DNA from: Brevundimonas mediterranea
GTDB lineage: Bacteria; Pseudomonadota; Alphaproteobacteria; Caulobacterales; Caulobacteraceae
Length of the DNA stretch: 64,000 nt
Direction of reading: 5' to 3'
NCBI RefSeq assembly: GCF_011064825.1
Contig: NZ_CP048751.1
Coordinates: 1,054,001-1,118,000 of the forward strand
This document shows, in pieces, positions 19,209-27,867 of the stretch (position 1 is its first letter; every line of letters starts with the position of its first letter). The notes beneath the pieces were generated by a model that was given only the letters and a program-made list of their open reading frames with translations, was not told the DNA's origin and ran no database searches. Made by a program: the position numbers and the translations under genes.

Positions 19209-19904
19209 TCAATCGTCGCGCGGATCCAGGCGATAGCCGGTCACGCCCGGTACGGCGCCCAGCTGCTCCGCCAGACGTTGCAGGTCCGTCTCGCTCGCCG
19301 CCTTCAGCCGCCAGGTGCGTCGCGCCCGTCCGTCCTCCGTCATTTCGAACCGTCCGGGGCGCACGTCGGCGTCCGTCGTCCGCAAGGCCGCCTGGACCGC
19401 CGCCTCGGGCGAGGGCTCGCGCCGCTCCCAGCAGACGACGGCGTCGATCACGGTCCGCCCCGGCAGGCGCTGGTCGATCAACCTCAGCCCGCCCAGGATC
19501 GCCGCCGTCACCACCGTGCCCAGCGCCCCCAGTCCGTACAGGCCCACGCCGAACAACAGGCCGATGGCCGAGGTGATCCACAGCGACGCCGCCGTGGTCA
19601 GGCCGTGAACGGAAAACCCGGTGCGGAAGATCACGCCGGCGCACAGGAAGCCGATCCCCGTCAGCACCCCGTGCGCCATCCGGGTCGGGTCAGTGGTGAT
19701 GGTCTCGTTCGGCAGGGCGCGAAACGCCCAGTCCGCCTGGGACAGGGCGGCCAGCATCAGCAAGGCCGAGGCCAGGCTGACGAGGATATGGGTTCTGAAT
19801 CCGGCCGCCCGACCGCGCCATTCGCGCTCCAGTCCGATGACCCCGCCGGCGACGACGGCGCCCAGGACGGGCGGAACTGCATCGATGAGAACATCCGCGA
19901 CCAT
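19209..19904 (-). CDS. MgtC/SapB family membrane protein
   Basis: 231 residues. About four or five N-terminal helices with the family signature AGGVIGLEREWRGRAAGFRTHILVSLASALLMLA, then TRMAHGVLTGIGFLCAGVIFRTGFSVHGLTTAASLWITSAIGLLFGVGLY. The C-terminal ~75 residues form a soluble ACT-like domain (VQAALRTTDADVRPGRFEMTEDGRARRTWRLKA). MgtC proteins help growth at low Mg and inside macrophages by restraining ATP synthase or acting on other partners; the role in a free-living bacterium is less clear. Monocistronic, 46 bp after ruvC on the same strand. Confidence 0.88.
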   Translation of the reverse strand: MVADVLIDAVPPVLGAVVAGGVIGLEREWRGRAAGFRTHILVSLASALLMLAALSQADWAFRALPNETITTDPTRMAHGVLTGIGFLCAGVIFRTGFSVHGLTTAASLWITSAIGLLFGVGLYGLGALGTVVTAAILGGLRLIDQRLPGRTVIDAVVCWERREPSPEAAVQAALRTTDADVRPGRFEMTEDGRARRTWRLKAASETDLQRLAEQLGAVPGVTGYRLDPRDD

Positions 19905-19944
19905 GCCCGATCAACCGCCGGGGTCGGGCGAATGTTCCCCGTCG

Positions 19945-21288
19945 TCAGCCGACGATGGCCTGCAGCTGGGCGGCGGCGTCCGCGATGGTCGCCCGGCCGC
20001 CACGGCCGCGACGGGCGGCGTCCAGGGCGGCGGCCGACATGGCCCCCTCGGCGCGGGCGCTTTCCAGGTCTTCGCGCAGGGCGCTGATCTGCTGGCTCAG
20101 GGTCTGGACCCGGGCCTCGTGCTCGTCCTGGGCGGCGGCCAGCTTGGACTGCAGCTTCACCATCCGCTCCTCGGCGCGGGCGATGGCCTTGTCGTGGGCC
20201 ATGGCCGCCTTGGTCAGGGCCTCGGCGCGGTCGACGGCGGCGACGCGGGCGACCTCCATGGCCGCCTGACGCTGACGCGCGTCCTCGGTTTCGGCTTCCA
20301 GCGCGCGCACCCGCTCGACCGCCCGGTCCAGGGCGACCTGCAGCGTGTCGGCGCGCCGTTCGACGGCGTGGCCGCCGGTCTGCAGTTCGTTCAGGCGCGA
20401 GGCCTGTTCGCTGTTCAGCACCTCCAGCCCGTTGGCGCGCGCCGTGGCGGTGTCCAGTCGGGCGGTCAGGGCGGCGATCTCGGCGCGGGCCGATTCGACC
20501 TGGCTTTCCAGCGAGCGGATCGAACGGGCGGCCTCGGCCTGTTCGGAGGCGGCGCGGGCGCGTTCGGTGGCCAGCTGGCCTTCGCCGGCGGCGGCGGCGC
20601 GGGCCAGACCCGCCACCTCGGTCCCGACCTCGTCCACGCGACGGCGCAGGGCGGTGTTCTCTTCCAGCACCAGGGCCAGATCGCGCTGGACCTGACCGCG
20701 CGTGGTGTCGGACTCCGACCGGGCGACCTCGGCCTGTTTCAACTGGTTGCGCAGCGATTCCTGATCCTGCTCCAGCTCGCGGATGCGCTGGGCGGAGGCG
20801 CGCTCGACCGTCTCAAGACCTTCCAGCCGCGTCGCCGCCTGGGCCAGTTCGTTGCGCAGCCGGCCCAGTTCGACCCGGGCCTCCTGCAGATTGACCGTGG
20901 TCTCGCCGCCGCGCGCCGCCAGGTCGTCGGCCTTGGCCTCGGACTCGGCCAGGGCGTCGGACAGCTTGCGGACCTCGGCGGTCAGCAGGCCGACCTGTTT
21001 CGTCGCCGCGCTGTTGGCGTTGCGCAGATTGACCAGTTCGACGTGGTTGTCGCGGCGCGAGCGGAACTCGGCTTCCAGCGGGTCCCGCAGTTGTCCCAGA
21101 AGAGTCTCGAAGGTGCCGAACCGCTGCGCCATCTCCGACAGCTGGTCCAGACTGTCCTGGATGGTCTCGAACCGCTCGCCGATCAGACCTGCGACGTCCT
21201 GCTCGGACCGCCCGAGCGCGGCCGCTTCGTCCTTGGCCTGTTCAGGCTTGCCGCGTGACAGCACGCGATCGATTCTGGTCAGTCTCAT
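19945..21288 (-). CDS. Long coiled-coil protein, crescentin-like candidate
   Basis: 447 residues, almost wholly helical with continuous heptads from ~30 to ~420 and no membrane segment or signal peptide. A short basic head (MRLTRIDRVLSRGKPEQAK) precedes GERFETIQDSLDQLSEMAQRFGTFETLLGQLRDPLEAEFRSRR; the tail is ARRGRGGRATIADAAAQLQAIVG. Size, basic head and cytoplasmic single-rod design resemble Caulobacter crescentin, the intermediate-filament-like cell-curvature protein, but coiled coils look alike and I cannot confirm homology. SMC-like or polar scaffold proteins are alternatives. No operon partners; yebC lies upstream on the same strand. Confidence 0.6.
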   Translation of the reverse strand: MRLTRIDRVLSRGKPEQAKDEAAALGRSEQDVAGLIGERFETIQDSLDQLSEMAQRFGTFETLLGQLRDPLEAEFRSRRDNHVELVNLRNANSAATKQVGLLTAEVRKLSDALAESEAKADDLAARGGETTVNLQEARVELGRLRNELAQAATRLEGLETVERASAQRIRELEQDQESLRNQLKQAEVARSESDTTRGQVQRDLALVLEENTALRRRVDEVGTEVAGLARAAAAGEGQLATERARAASEQAEAARSIRSLESQVESARAEIAALTARLDTATARANGLEVLNSEQASRLNELQTGGHAVERRADTLQVALDRAVERVRALEAETEDARQRQAAMEVARVAAVDRAEALTKAAMAHDKAIARAEERMVKLQSKLAAAQDEHEARVQTLSQQISALREDLESARAEGAMSAAALDAARRGRGGRATIADAAAQLQAIVG

Positions 21289-21442
21289 GGTCGCGCCCCG
21301 CGTCGTATGCCCGCATCGCGGTGGGCGACCTCGATCCCTGCCTCCAGAGGCGAATCGAACCGCTCACCGTCCTATGACCAGAGGTTAATCGCGGGTTACG
21401 AACGTGTCGAGACCTCCGTTCGTCGATCAGCGCGTGTACGTA

Positions 21443-22216
21443 TTATCCGGCGTACTTGGCCGCATCCTCGTCCGAGATGTCCTCGTTCGAATAGACGTTC
21501 TGCACATCGTCCTCGGCGTCCAGGGCGTCCAGCAGCTTGAACAGGGTGCCGACGGCCTCGCCCGTCACGGTCACCTCCGACTGGGGCTTCCAGACGATGG
21601 CGGTCGACTTGGGGTCGCCCAGCACCTTGGACATGGCCTCGGCCACTTCGTTCAGGTCCTCGAAGGCGGTCCAGATGGTGTGGCCCGGCGCGTCCTCGTA
21701 GATGTCGGGCTTGACCAGATCGCTCTCGACGTCCTGGGCGCCGGCCTCGATGGCGGCTTCCATGACCTCGTCCTCGGTCCCGGCCTCGGCCTTGTAGATG
21801 ATCTGGCCGACCTTATCCCACATGAAGGCGACCGAGTTCATCTCGCTCAGCGCGCCGCCGTTCTTCTTGAAGGCCGCGCCGATGTTCGACGCCGCGCGGT
21901 TGCGGTTGTCGGTCAGGGCCTCGACGATGATGCCGACGCCGCCGGGGCCCCGGCCCTCGTAGCGGACCTCTTCCATCGTATCGACGTCGCCGCCCGAGGC
22001 CTTGTTGATGGCCCGCTGGATCACGTCCTTGGGCAGGCTTTCGGCCTTGGCGTTGTTGACGGCCAGACGCAGGCGCGGATTGGCCGCCGGATCGGGCAGA
22101 CCCGACTTGGCCGCCACCGTGATGTCGCGCGACAGTTTGGAGAACAGCTTGGAGCGCACCGCGTCGGCGCGCCCCTTGCGGTGCATGATGTTCTTGAATT
22201 TCGAGTGGCCGGCCAT
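21443..22216 (-). CDS. yebC: YebC/PmpR family protein (translation/transcription factor)
   Basis: 257 residues. [37 protein letters not shown] is the family N-terminus, followed by [27 protein letters not shown] and [19 protein letters not shown]. YebC proteins were described as transcription regulators, and more recently as ribosome-associated factors easing translation of Pro-rich stretches. In many genomes yebC lies near ruvCAB, as here. The start is fixed by the conserved MAGHSK. Confidence 0.95.
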   Translation of the reverse strand: MAGHSKFKNIMHRKGRADAVRSKLFSKLSRDITVAAKSGLPDPAANPRLRLAVNNAKAESLPKDVIQRAINKASGGDVDTMEEVRYEGRGPGGVGIIVEALTDNRNRAASNIGAAFKKNGGALSEMNSVAFMWDKVGQIIYKAEAGTEDEVMEAAIEAGAQDVESDLVKPDIYEDAPGHTIWTAFEDLNEVAEAMSKVLGDPKSTAIVWKPQSEVTVTGEAVGTLFKLLDALDAEDDVQNVYSNEDISDEDAAKYAG

Positions 22217-22364
22217 GGGATCGTCTTCGAGAGTCTGAAACCTGAGCCGCGCCTCCTAGCCGATGCGCGGCGGGCTGTCACGATGTACGGGCGTGATGAG
22301 CGTCGGGGGGTGGAACCTCGGCCGTTTGGGCGTATTGATCCCTGACGCTGCTATGGAGCCCCCG

Positions 22365-22562
22365 ATGAACACCGCCGACATCTATGAGGCCGAGGGCCGC
22401 GCCGACGACGACCTGCACGAGGCCGACATCGTCGAATGGTACGAGACCCGCCCCGTCACCGTCTCCACCGCCGTGGCCGCCGGATCCATCATCACCGCCT
22501 TCACCCTGGGCGCCCTGACCGCCGTCGGCGTGCTGTTCCTGACCGGTCGGCTGGACGACTGA
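22365..22562 (+). CDS. Small single-pass membrane protein
   Basis: 65 residues from the ATG at 22365, preceded by GGAG 6 nt upstream. An acidic N-terminal half (MNTADIYEAEGRADDDLHEADIVEWYETRP) leads to one helix (VAAGSIITAFTLGALTAVGVLFL) and a short GRLDD tail. No family was recognised. An in-frame ATG at 22263 would add 34 unconvincing residues. It is divergent from yebC and convergent with the exporter gene at 22631. Confidence 0.65.
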   Translation: MNTADIYEAEGRADDDLHEADIVEWYETRPVTVSTAVAAGSIITAFTLGALTAVGVLFLTGRLDD

Positions 22563-22630
22563 GGGCCGTCAACACCTCCGCCCTGGCGAGGGGCGGAGGC
22601 GGACTGGGGCGGGCCGCATCCGCCCCTCGC

Positions 22631-23638
22631 TCATTCCGCCGGCTCCACCGGCGTTGTCGCCGCCTCGCCAAAACCCTGCTGTCTCGAGCGGGCCATGTGG
22701 GCGAGCGTGAGCCAGAACACGGCGAACAGGACGGCGGAAAAGCCGAGCGAGCAGGCGATTTTTTCGGGCGTCGGAGCCTTGAGGTTGAAATAGACCATCT
22801 GGAAGATGTTGAGGGCCACAATCCCGCGCAGCATCCAGTCGATCTTGAGCTTGCTGAGCACATAGCTTCCAAGCGGGGCCATGAGGAGAACGACCGGATA
22901 GGCGCACAGCCACGTCCGAACCTGATAGTCCGTGATCCCCTGATCCCAGAAGGCGCGATAGCCGTAACCCAGGACGCTGATGGCCGCCATCACCATGATG
23001 CTCTGGTGCGTGGCGATCTTCTCATCCATCCGGAAACGGGTGACCAGGAGGGTGTACAGGACGATGTCGGCGCCCGTGCCGAACAGGCTGGCGCAGACGC
23101 CGCCCGCAAAGAGAATCGCGGCCAGCATCAGTTTGTCGAGGCGGCCCGTGTTCGGCAGCCTGTCCCGGTGCCCCCGGTGTTTGCTGGCGATATAGGCCAG
23201 GGCGAAGGTCATGATCAGGCTGAGAAACAGGGCCTGGATGATATAGACCGGAATGCCCTGCATCACGTTCATCCCGAACACGAAGCCCAGGAAGGCGACC
23301 GGGACGAACCAGAGAACCGGGGCGTAGGAGGCGAGACGGTTCTGTTTGCGGGACAGGATCCAGATGCTCGCGCTGGTCATGCCCACGCTCTGGATCATCA
23401 GGCTGAAGTCGCGCGCCATCCCCCGATCGATGTCGAGAAACACGCTGAGCACGGGGAAGGCCACGGCGCCGCCGCCCTCAGGCGTCAGGCCCGCCACAAA
23501 GGCGCCCAGCACCATGATGGCCGGGTAATACCAGTGCTCGACCAGGAACGGGATGCTGTTGAACGTCGCGAACAGGGCGACCCACACCACCATCATGCCG
23601 ACATACCATCGCCGGAAGATGCGGCTATCGAAGAACAT
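22631..23638 (-). CDS. Sulfite exporter TauE/SafE family membrane protein
   Basis: About 335 residues with 8-9 helices. The family pattern is visible as YPAIMVLGAFVAGLTPEGGGAVAFPVLSVFLDI in the first half and LAAILFAGGVCASLFGTGADIVLYTLLVTRFRMDEKIATHQSIMVMAAISVLG in the second, the two DUF81/TauE repeats. Members export sulfite, sulfoacetate or related organosulfur anions; the substrate is not evident here. A GTG at 23656 would add six residues; I chose the ATG at 23638. No sulfonate genes lie nearby. Confidence 0.85.
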   Translation of the reverse strand: MFFDSRIFRRWYVGMMVVWVALFATFNSIPFLVEHWYYPAIMVLGAFVAGLTPEGGGAVAFPVLSVFLDIDRGMARDFSLMIQSVGMTSASIWILSRKQNRLASYAPVLWFVPVAFLGFVFGMNVMQGIPVYIIQALFLSLIMTFALAYIASKHRGHRDRLPNTGRLDKLMLAAILFAGGVCASLFGTGADIVLYTLLVTRFRMDEKIATHQSIMVMAAISVLGYGYRAFWDQGITDYQVRTWLCAYPVVLLMAPLGSYVLSKLKIDWMLRGIVALNIFQMVYFNLKAPTPEKIACSLGFSAVLFAVFWLTLAHMARSRQQGFGEAATTPVEPAE

Positions 23639-23738
23639 GGACCCCCGCCTCTTCACCTTGTGAACGCTACCATACCGCCGCTTCTGCGCAATTCGGATGT
23701 TGGAGCCAAGCCCATCTTCGACGCCCTGGGCGCCGGGC

Positions 23739-25472
23739 TCAGCCCCCGACCTGGATTTCCTTCACGCGACAGGCGCCGCAGTCCTCGGCTTTCAGGATCA
23801 GGGTGTTGGTCCCCGCCATGAAGGGCAATTCCACCGCCCGCCCCTCGCGCCATCCGTCGTCCGTGGGCAGATCGACCGCCGCCGCCGCCCCGCCGTTCAG
23901 CGAAACCGACACCCGGCCGCCCGCGCCGACCACCGTCACCCGCCGGTCGCCCGCCGCTTGCGCCGTCACCGTATAGCGCAGCCATTCCCCCGTCTCGAAC
24001 TCGACCACCACCGGCGCGCCGCCGTCCAGACCGATGTCCACGCCGTCGTTGCGCCAGGTCCGTCCGGTGTTCCACCAGGGAATCCGCTCGCCCGGCCCGT
24101 CGGTGTCGGCGTCATAGACGTCCTTCCACGCCACGCCCGACCGGCCCAGGTCATAGTCGGCCGCGCGGAGCGTCGCGCCCGCCGCCCCGATCCGATGCGC
24201 CGTATACGGAACCGCCGCGTCCGAACGGGGCTGGCGCAGCATGGCGTCGACCACATCGCGGTGTTCGACATTGTTCTCGAACCGGATGTCGTGGGTCGCC
24301 AGCCGCATCAGCGTCTCTTGCGCCTCCTGCGCCGACGGCCGCGGCCCCTTGCCCGTCAGATAGGCGACCAGACGGGGCCAGCCGGGGTTGGGCGCGATCT
24401 CCAGCGGCTGGTTGAAACCGATCTTCTTCAGCGGCCAGAAGGCCCAGCCGATCCCCTCGCCCTCGACCAGGGCGATGGTCTCGGTGAACCAGGTATTGGA
24501 ATTCTCGCCGGATTCGCCCAGCCAAACCGGCGCGTTAGTCTCGTCCCTCAGCCGCAGGATATCGGCGATCGAGGCCCTGTCGGTCGCATTCCAGTATTTG
24601 TGGAAGCTGATCACGGTGTTGTCGTCCCACAGGGGCGTGACGCCGCGATAGTTGTTGCCCCAGCAATTGCCCTCGATGACGATCATGTGCCGCGGATCGA
24701 CCTCGCGGATCGCCGTCGTGATCTCCCTCATCAGCGACCGCAGCGGGGCGTTGGTCGTCTCCTCGCAGCCATGGCCGCCGCCGGGCTTCTCGAAGTCCCA
24801 GTTGGGTTCGTTGATCAGGTCATAGGCGCCGATGGCCGGCTCGTCGGCGTAGCGTTCGGCCAGCCGCCGCCACAGGGCCACGGTCTTGCGGCGGTTCTCG
24901 GCGCTGTCCCACAGTGACGGTTTCGACGGATCGCGATCCGAGATGGCCAGGTCGCTGCCCTGCCCGCCCGGCGCGGCGTGCAGGTCCAGGATCAGATACA
25001 GGCCGTTGGCCTTGACCCAGGCCAGCAGGGCGTCGATCTCGGCGAAGCCCTCTTCCTTCCAGGTGTCCCGCCCCGCGACAGGCTCCTGATCCACAGGCAG
25101 GGTCAGCCGGTCATAGTGCATCGGCAGCCGCACCGAGTTGAAGCCCCATCGCCCCATGGCGTCGATGTCGGCCTTGGTCGTGTGATTGGCGCGCCAGGCG
25201 GCGTAGAAGGCCTCCGTATTCTCCTCGCCGATCAGATCGGCGATCCGCGCCCGGATCACATGCTGCGGACCCAGCGCGCCCAGCTGCAGCATATAGCCTT
25301 CCTGCAGCACCCAGCCACCCAGCCCCATGCCGCGCAGTATGACCGGCTCGCCCGCCTCATCAACGATCCGCGTCCCCTCGGCCCTCAGGAAACCGCCCGT
25401 CTGCGCCTTGGCCGCACAGGGCGCGCACAGCGCCGCCGTCACGGCCAGGGCCGCGATCCATCCCGTCTTCAT
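23739..25472 (-). CDS. Secreted glycoside hydrolase family 5 (cellulase-like) with C-terminal carbohydrate-binding domain
   Basis: 577 residues. Signal peptide MKTGWIAALAVTAALCAPCAAKAQ. The GH5 barrel (~30-400) opens with FLRAEGTRIVDEAGEPVILRGMGLGGWV; the acid/base Glu is in YDLINEPNWDF (~225) and the nucleophile Glu in VWLGESGENSNTW (~320). The last ~130 residues form a beta-sandwich resembling CBM6/35 (VVEFETGEWLRYTVTAQAAGDRRVTVV ... NTLILKAEDCGACRVKEIQV). It likely cuts beta-glucan or mannan outside the cytoplasm. A 14-bp palindrome lies 22 bp upstream of the start. Confidence 0.9.
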   Translation of the reverse strand: MKTGWIAALAVTAALCAPCAAKAQTGGFLRAEGTRIVDEAGEPVILRGMGLGGWVLQEGYMLQLGALGPQHVIRARIADLIGEENTEAFYAAWRANHTTKADIDAMGRWGFNSVRLPMHYDRLTLPVDQEPVAGRDTWKEEGFAEIDALLAWVKANGLYLILDLHAAPGGQGSDLAISDRDPSKPSLWDSAENRRKTVALWRRLAERYADEPAIGAYDLINEPNWDFEKPGGGHGCEETTNAPLRSLMREITTAIREVDPRHMIVIEGNCWGNNYRGVTPLWDDNTVISFHKYWNATDRASIADILRLRDETNAPVWLGESGENSNTWFTETIALVEGEGIGWAFWPLKKIGFNQPLEIAPNPGWPRLVAYLTGKGPRPSAQEAQETLMRLATHDIRFENNVEHRDVVDAMLRQPRSDAAVPYTAHRIGAAGATLRAADYDLGRSGVAWKDVYDADTDGPGERIPWWNTGRTWRNDGVDIGLDGGAPVVVEFETGEWLRYTVTAQAAGDRRVTVVGAGGRVSVSLNGGAAAAVDLPTDDGWREGRAVELPFMAGTNTLILKAEDCGACRVKEIQVGG

Positions 25473-25494
25473 GGCGTTCCTCCACGCTCCGTTT

Positions 25495-25508
25495 TGAGAA
25501 CGTTCTCA
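25495..25508. promoter_or_regulatory. LacI-type operator upstream of the GH5 gene
   Basis: TGAGAACGTTCTCA is a perfect 14-bp palindrome with a central CG, the usual form of LacI/GalR-family operators. It lies 22 bp from the GH5 start, where a repressor would block transcription or initiation. No LacI-family gene is in the window. IS copy 1 begins 64 bp further upstream and may have cut off the original upstream region. Confidence 0.55.
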
Positions 25509-25650
25509 CGAGATGCGCGGAATGGCTAGGGTGAGCGATGCCGCCTTGAGGAGACGCCGGAAATGTCTGAGAGGGGTGATGGGGTGGACGCCCCCCGACG
25601 GCATCTATGTGCCAGAGTGAGGTGTTGAACAGCACTCGAAGGAGGCGTCC

Positions 25651-26676
25651 GTGGAACAAGTTAGCACTGTCGGTCTGGATCTCGCCAAGAACATCTTTCA
25701 AGCGCATGGCGCTGATGCCTCGGGCGAGGTGGTGTTTCGCAAGAAGTTGGGTCGAGGCCGATTGCTGGCGTTCTTCGCTGGCCTGTCGCCCTGCGTGGTG
25801 GCGATGGAGGCCTGCGCCGGCGCCCATTACTGGGGGCGTGAGCTGGCCCGCCAGGGTCATACGATCCGATTGATCCCGCCCATCTATGTAAAGCCGTTCG
25901 TGAAGCGTCAGAAGAACGATGCGGCCGATGCCGAAGCCATCTGTGAGGCGGCGCAGCGCCCCAGTATGAGGTTCGTGCCGCTGAAGGAGGAGGAGCAGCA
26001 GGCCAGCAGCGTGGTCTTTCGGGCCCGCGACCTTCTGGTCCGGCAGCGAACCCAGACGATCAACGCCCTGCGCGGTCACCTGGCCGAATACGGCTGGATT
26101 GTTCCCAAGGGCGTTCCGCACGTCGATAGGTTGATCGCGCGCGTCGAAGATCCGGCAGAGGCGCTTCCAACCGCCGCGCGGACGATTCTTCTCGTCCTGG
26201 TCTCGACCCTCCGATCGCTGGACCAGCAGATCGCCGTGCTCGATGCGGAGATTGCTTCCCGGGCCAAGAACGATCCGGTTGCGCGTCGACTGATGACCAT
26301 TCCCGGGATCGGTCCCATCACAGCTACAGCCTTGGTCGCACTGGCCCCGTCACCCGAAGCCTTCAAGAGCGGTCGGCACTTCGCCGCCTGGCTGGGACTG
26401 ACGCCGCGACAACGATCCACCGGCGGTCAGCAGAAGCTCGGCGCGATCACCAAGATGGGCGAGCGAACGCTTCGACGGCTGCTGACCATCGGGGCCAGCG
26501 CGGTGATCAAACAGGCCGTCATTCGGGGCGCGCCAGCAGGTTCCTGGCTGAGCCAGATGCTGGAGAGAAAGCCCAAGATGTTGGTCATCGTCGCCTTGGC
26601 GAACAAGAACGCCCGCATAGTCTGGGCGCTCTTGGCCAAGGGCGATGTCTACCGAGCTCCGGTCGTGTCGGCCTAG
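25651..26676 (+). CDS. IS110 family transposase (DEDD + serine recombinase)
   Basis: 341 residues. The N-terminal RuvC-like DEDD domain shows Asp in VGLDLAKNIFQAHGAD, Glu in VVAMEACAGAHYW, and two Asp in NDAADAEAICEA. The C-terminal Transposase_20 domain carries the HhH-like IPGIGPITATALVAL and LTPRQRSTGGQQKLGAITKMGERTLRRLL, with the Ser of the active site. These enzymes are guided by a bridge RNA. The start is GTG at 25651 with GGAGG 6 nt upstream. Confidence 0.95.
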   Translation: MEQVSTVGLDLAKNIFQAHGADASGEVVFRKKLGRGRLLAFFAGLSPCVVAMEACAGAHYWGRELARQGHTIRLIPPIYVKPFVKRQKNDAADAEAICEAAQRPSMRFVPLKEEEQQASSVVFRARDLLVRQRTQTINALRGHLAEYGWIVPKGVPHVDRLIARVEDPAEALPTAARTILLVLVSTLRSLDQQIAVLDAEIASRAKNDPVARRLMTIPGIGPITATALVALAPSPEAFKSGRHFAAWLGLTPRQRSTGGQQKLGAITKMGERTLRRLLTIGASAVIKQAVIRGAPAGSWLSQMLERKPKMLVIVALANKNARIVWALLAKGDVYRAPVVSA

Positions 26677-26940
26677 CCAGCACGACCGCGAGACGTCGAA
26701 GCGTAGGGATGAGCGAAGGAGCGTATGGCGCAACAGTCGGCGAGACGGGATCAGGAAAACCAGGGCTTTCCACTGTGCTTCGAGCACGCCGTGGGTGATT
26801 TGGACCGGATCCGCGAACTCCCATACAGGCCAGCGGTCTTTGAGCGACCGCATCAACAGGCCGGACAGATGGCAGCATCCGACTACGTGTCAGAAATTCC
26901 CGAAAATCACTCTTGCGCTGAAGGGGGCGTCCACAGATGG
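26677..26940 (+). ncRNA. Candidate bridge RNA region of IS copy 1
   Basis: The 264 bp after the transposase hold no gene and are repeated at 62067-62330 in copy 2. In the IS1111 subgroup the bridge RNA that pairs with donor and target is encoded at this right end. ACAGATGG at 26865-26872 repeats the last 8 bp of the element (26933-26940), and GGGTGAT at 26793-26799 repeats bases of its left end (25574-25580), as would a donor-binding loop, although 7-8 bp matches may be chance. Boundaries are not known. Confidence 0.45.
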
Positions 26941-26950
26941 AAAGCGGACA

Positions 26951-27199
26951 TCAAGCCGCGCGTCGCTTTCGGGTCGCCACCTTCAGTGCAACGAACTGGG
27001 AGGCTAAAAAGCCAAGCGTCAAGACTACGACCAAGAGCCAAAACAAGCCGCCGGATTCGGGCCGACTGCTCGGGCCGGGCCCGATAGCCCAGACCACAAA
27101 ACTCGCCAAAGCGATGTACGAAACCATCCCGTACAGTGCAGATACCAGCACGAAAGCTACGAAACCGCGAAGCAATCGCGTAACGAGGGTGGTCGGCAT
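26951..27199 (-). CDS. Small two-helix membrane protein
   Basis: 82 residues: two helices (LLRGFVAFVLVSALYGMVSYIALASFVVW and GLFWLLVVVLTLGFLASQFVALKVA) joined by a polar PGPSSRPESGG loop and ending in a basic tail (TRKRRAA). GAGG lies 6 nt before the ATG. The stop codon is only 10 bp from the right end of IS copy 1, so the gene is intact but the original downstream context is lost. No family was recognised; codon bias is weaker than in the neighbours. Confidence 0.55.
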   Translation of the reverse strand: MPTTLVTRLLRGFVAFVLVSALYGMVSYIALASFVVWAIGPGPSSRPESGGLFWLLVVVLTLGFLASQFVALKVATRKRRAA

Positions 27200-27320
27200 G
27201 GTGGCCTCGCAGGAACGATGCCCGCAGTCTCCACGATCAAATCAGTGTCCGCAACGGGTCGAAGGCGGTCATCGACACTTGCGCCGAAAGCCGCGCCCGC
27301 CCCAGGACGCCGCCCTTCCC

Positions 27321-27755
27321 TCACCCCGCCTTCAGATTCTCCACCACCGCCCTCAGCTTGGCCGGCAGGGGCTTGGGTCGGCGCGTCTCGGCGTCGACAT
27401 AGACGTGGACGAAATGGCCGACGGCGGCGGGCACGTCGGCGCTGCGCTTGAACACGGCGAAGCCATAGCTGACGCTGGAGGTGCCGATCCGGTCCACCTT
27501 GATCCCGACCTCGATCACATCGGGGAACTTCAGCGCCGAGGTGTATTGGCAGCCGCTGTCCACCACCAGGCCGATGGACTCGTCCAGCGCATTGGCGATC
27601 ATCAGATGGGCGTTCACCGCCGAGTCCACGAACTCGTAGAATTTGGCGTTGTTGATATGGCCGTACTGGTCGTTGTCGGCCCAGCGCGTCGAGACCATGT
27701 GAAACGCCTTGTAGGTCGCGCGTTCGGCCAAGGGGCCCAGTTCCGTCTTCGGCAT
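27321..27755 (-). CDS. Acyl-CoA thioesterase (4HBT, YbgC/FadM-like)
   Basis: 144 residues from the ATG at 27755, chosen because AGGAGG lies ~9 nt upstream. The hotdog motif is STRWADNDQYGHINNAKFYEFVDSAVNAHL, with the catalytic Asp in WADNDQYGHINN and the usual aromatic pair after it; SVSYGFAVFKRSADVPAAVGHFVHVYVD completes the sheet. It would hydrolyse acyl-CoA thioesters in the cytoplasm; the chain length is not evident. It is divergent from the alcohol dehydrogenase gene. Confidence 0.87.
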   Translation of the reverse strand: MPKTELGPLAERATYKAFHMVSTRWADNDQYGHINNAKFYEFVDSAVNAHLMIANALDESIGLVVDSGCQYTSALKFPDVIEVGIKVDRIGTSSVSYGFAVFKRSADVPAAVGHFVHVYVDAETRRPKPLPAKLRAVVENLKAG

Positions 27756-27867
27756 TGCGGTCTTCCTCCTGGGCGACATTCGGCGTCGCTCTCGATGCGA
27801 GGCTCGGGCTTGGACGCCGTTGCGTCAAGCGCCTATCGATAGCGCATCGATGACGAAGGCTTGACCC

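Larger units (their letters stand above)
25573..26940 (+). mobile_element. IS110-family (IS1111-like) insertion sequence, copy 1
   Basis: 1368 bp, defined by comparison with copy 2 (62067-63434), to which it is the same length and whose transposase has an identical sequence. Subterminal 11-bp inverted repeats TGGACGCCCCC (25585-25595) and GGGGGCGTCCA (26923-26933) leave 12 bp outside on the left and 7 bp on the right, as in the IS1111 subgroup. There is no obvious target duplication, as expected for IS110. The 78-bp left and 264-bp right non-coding ends flank one transposase gene. Confidence 0.9.
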
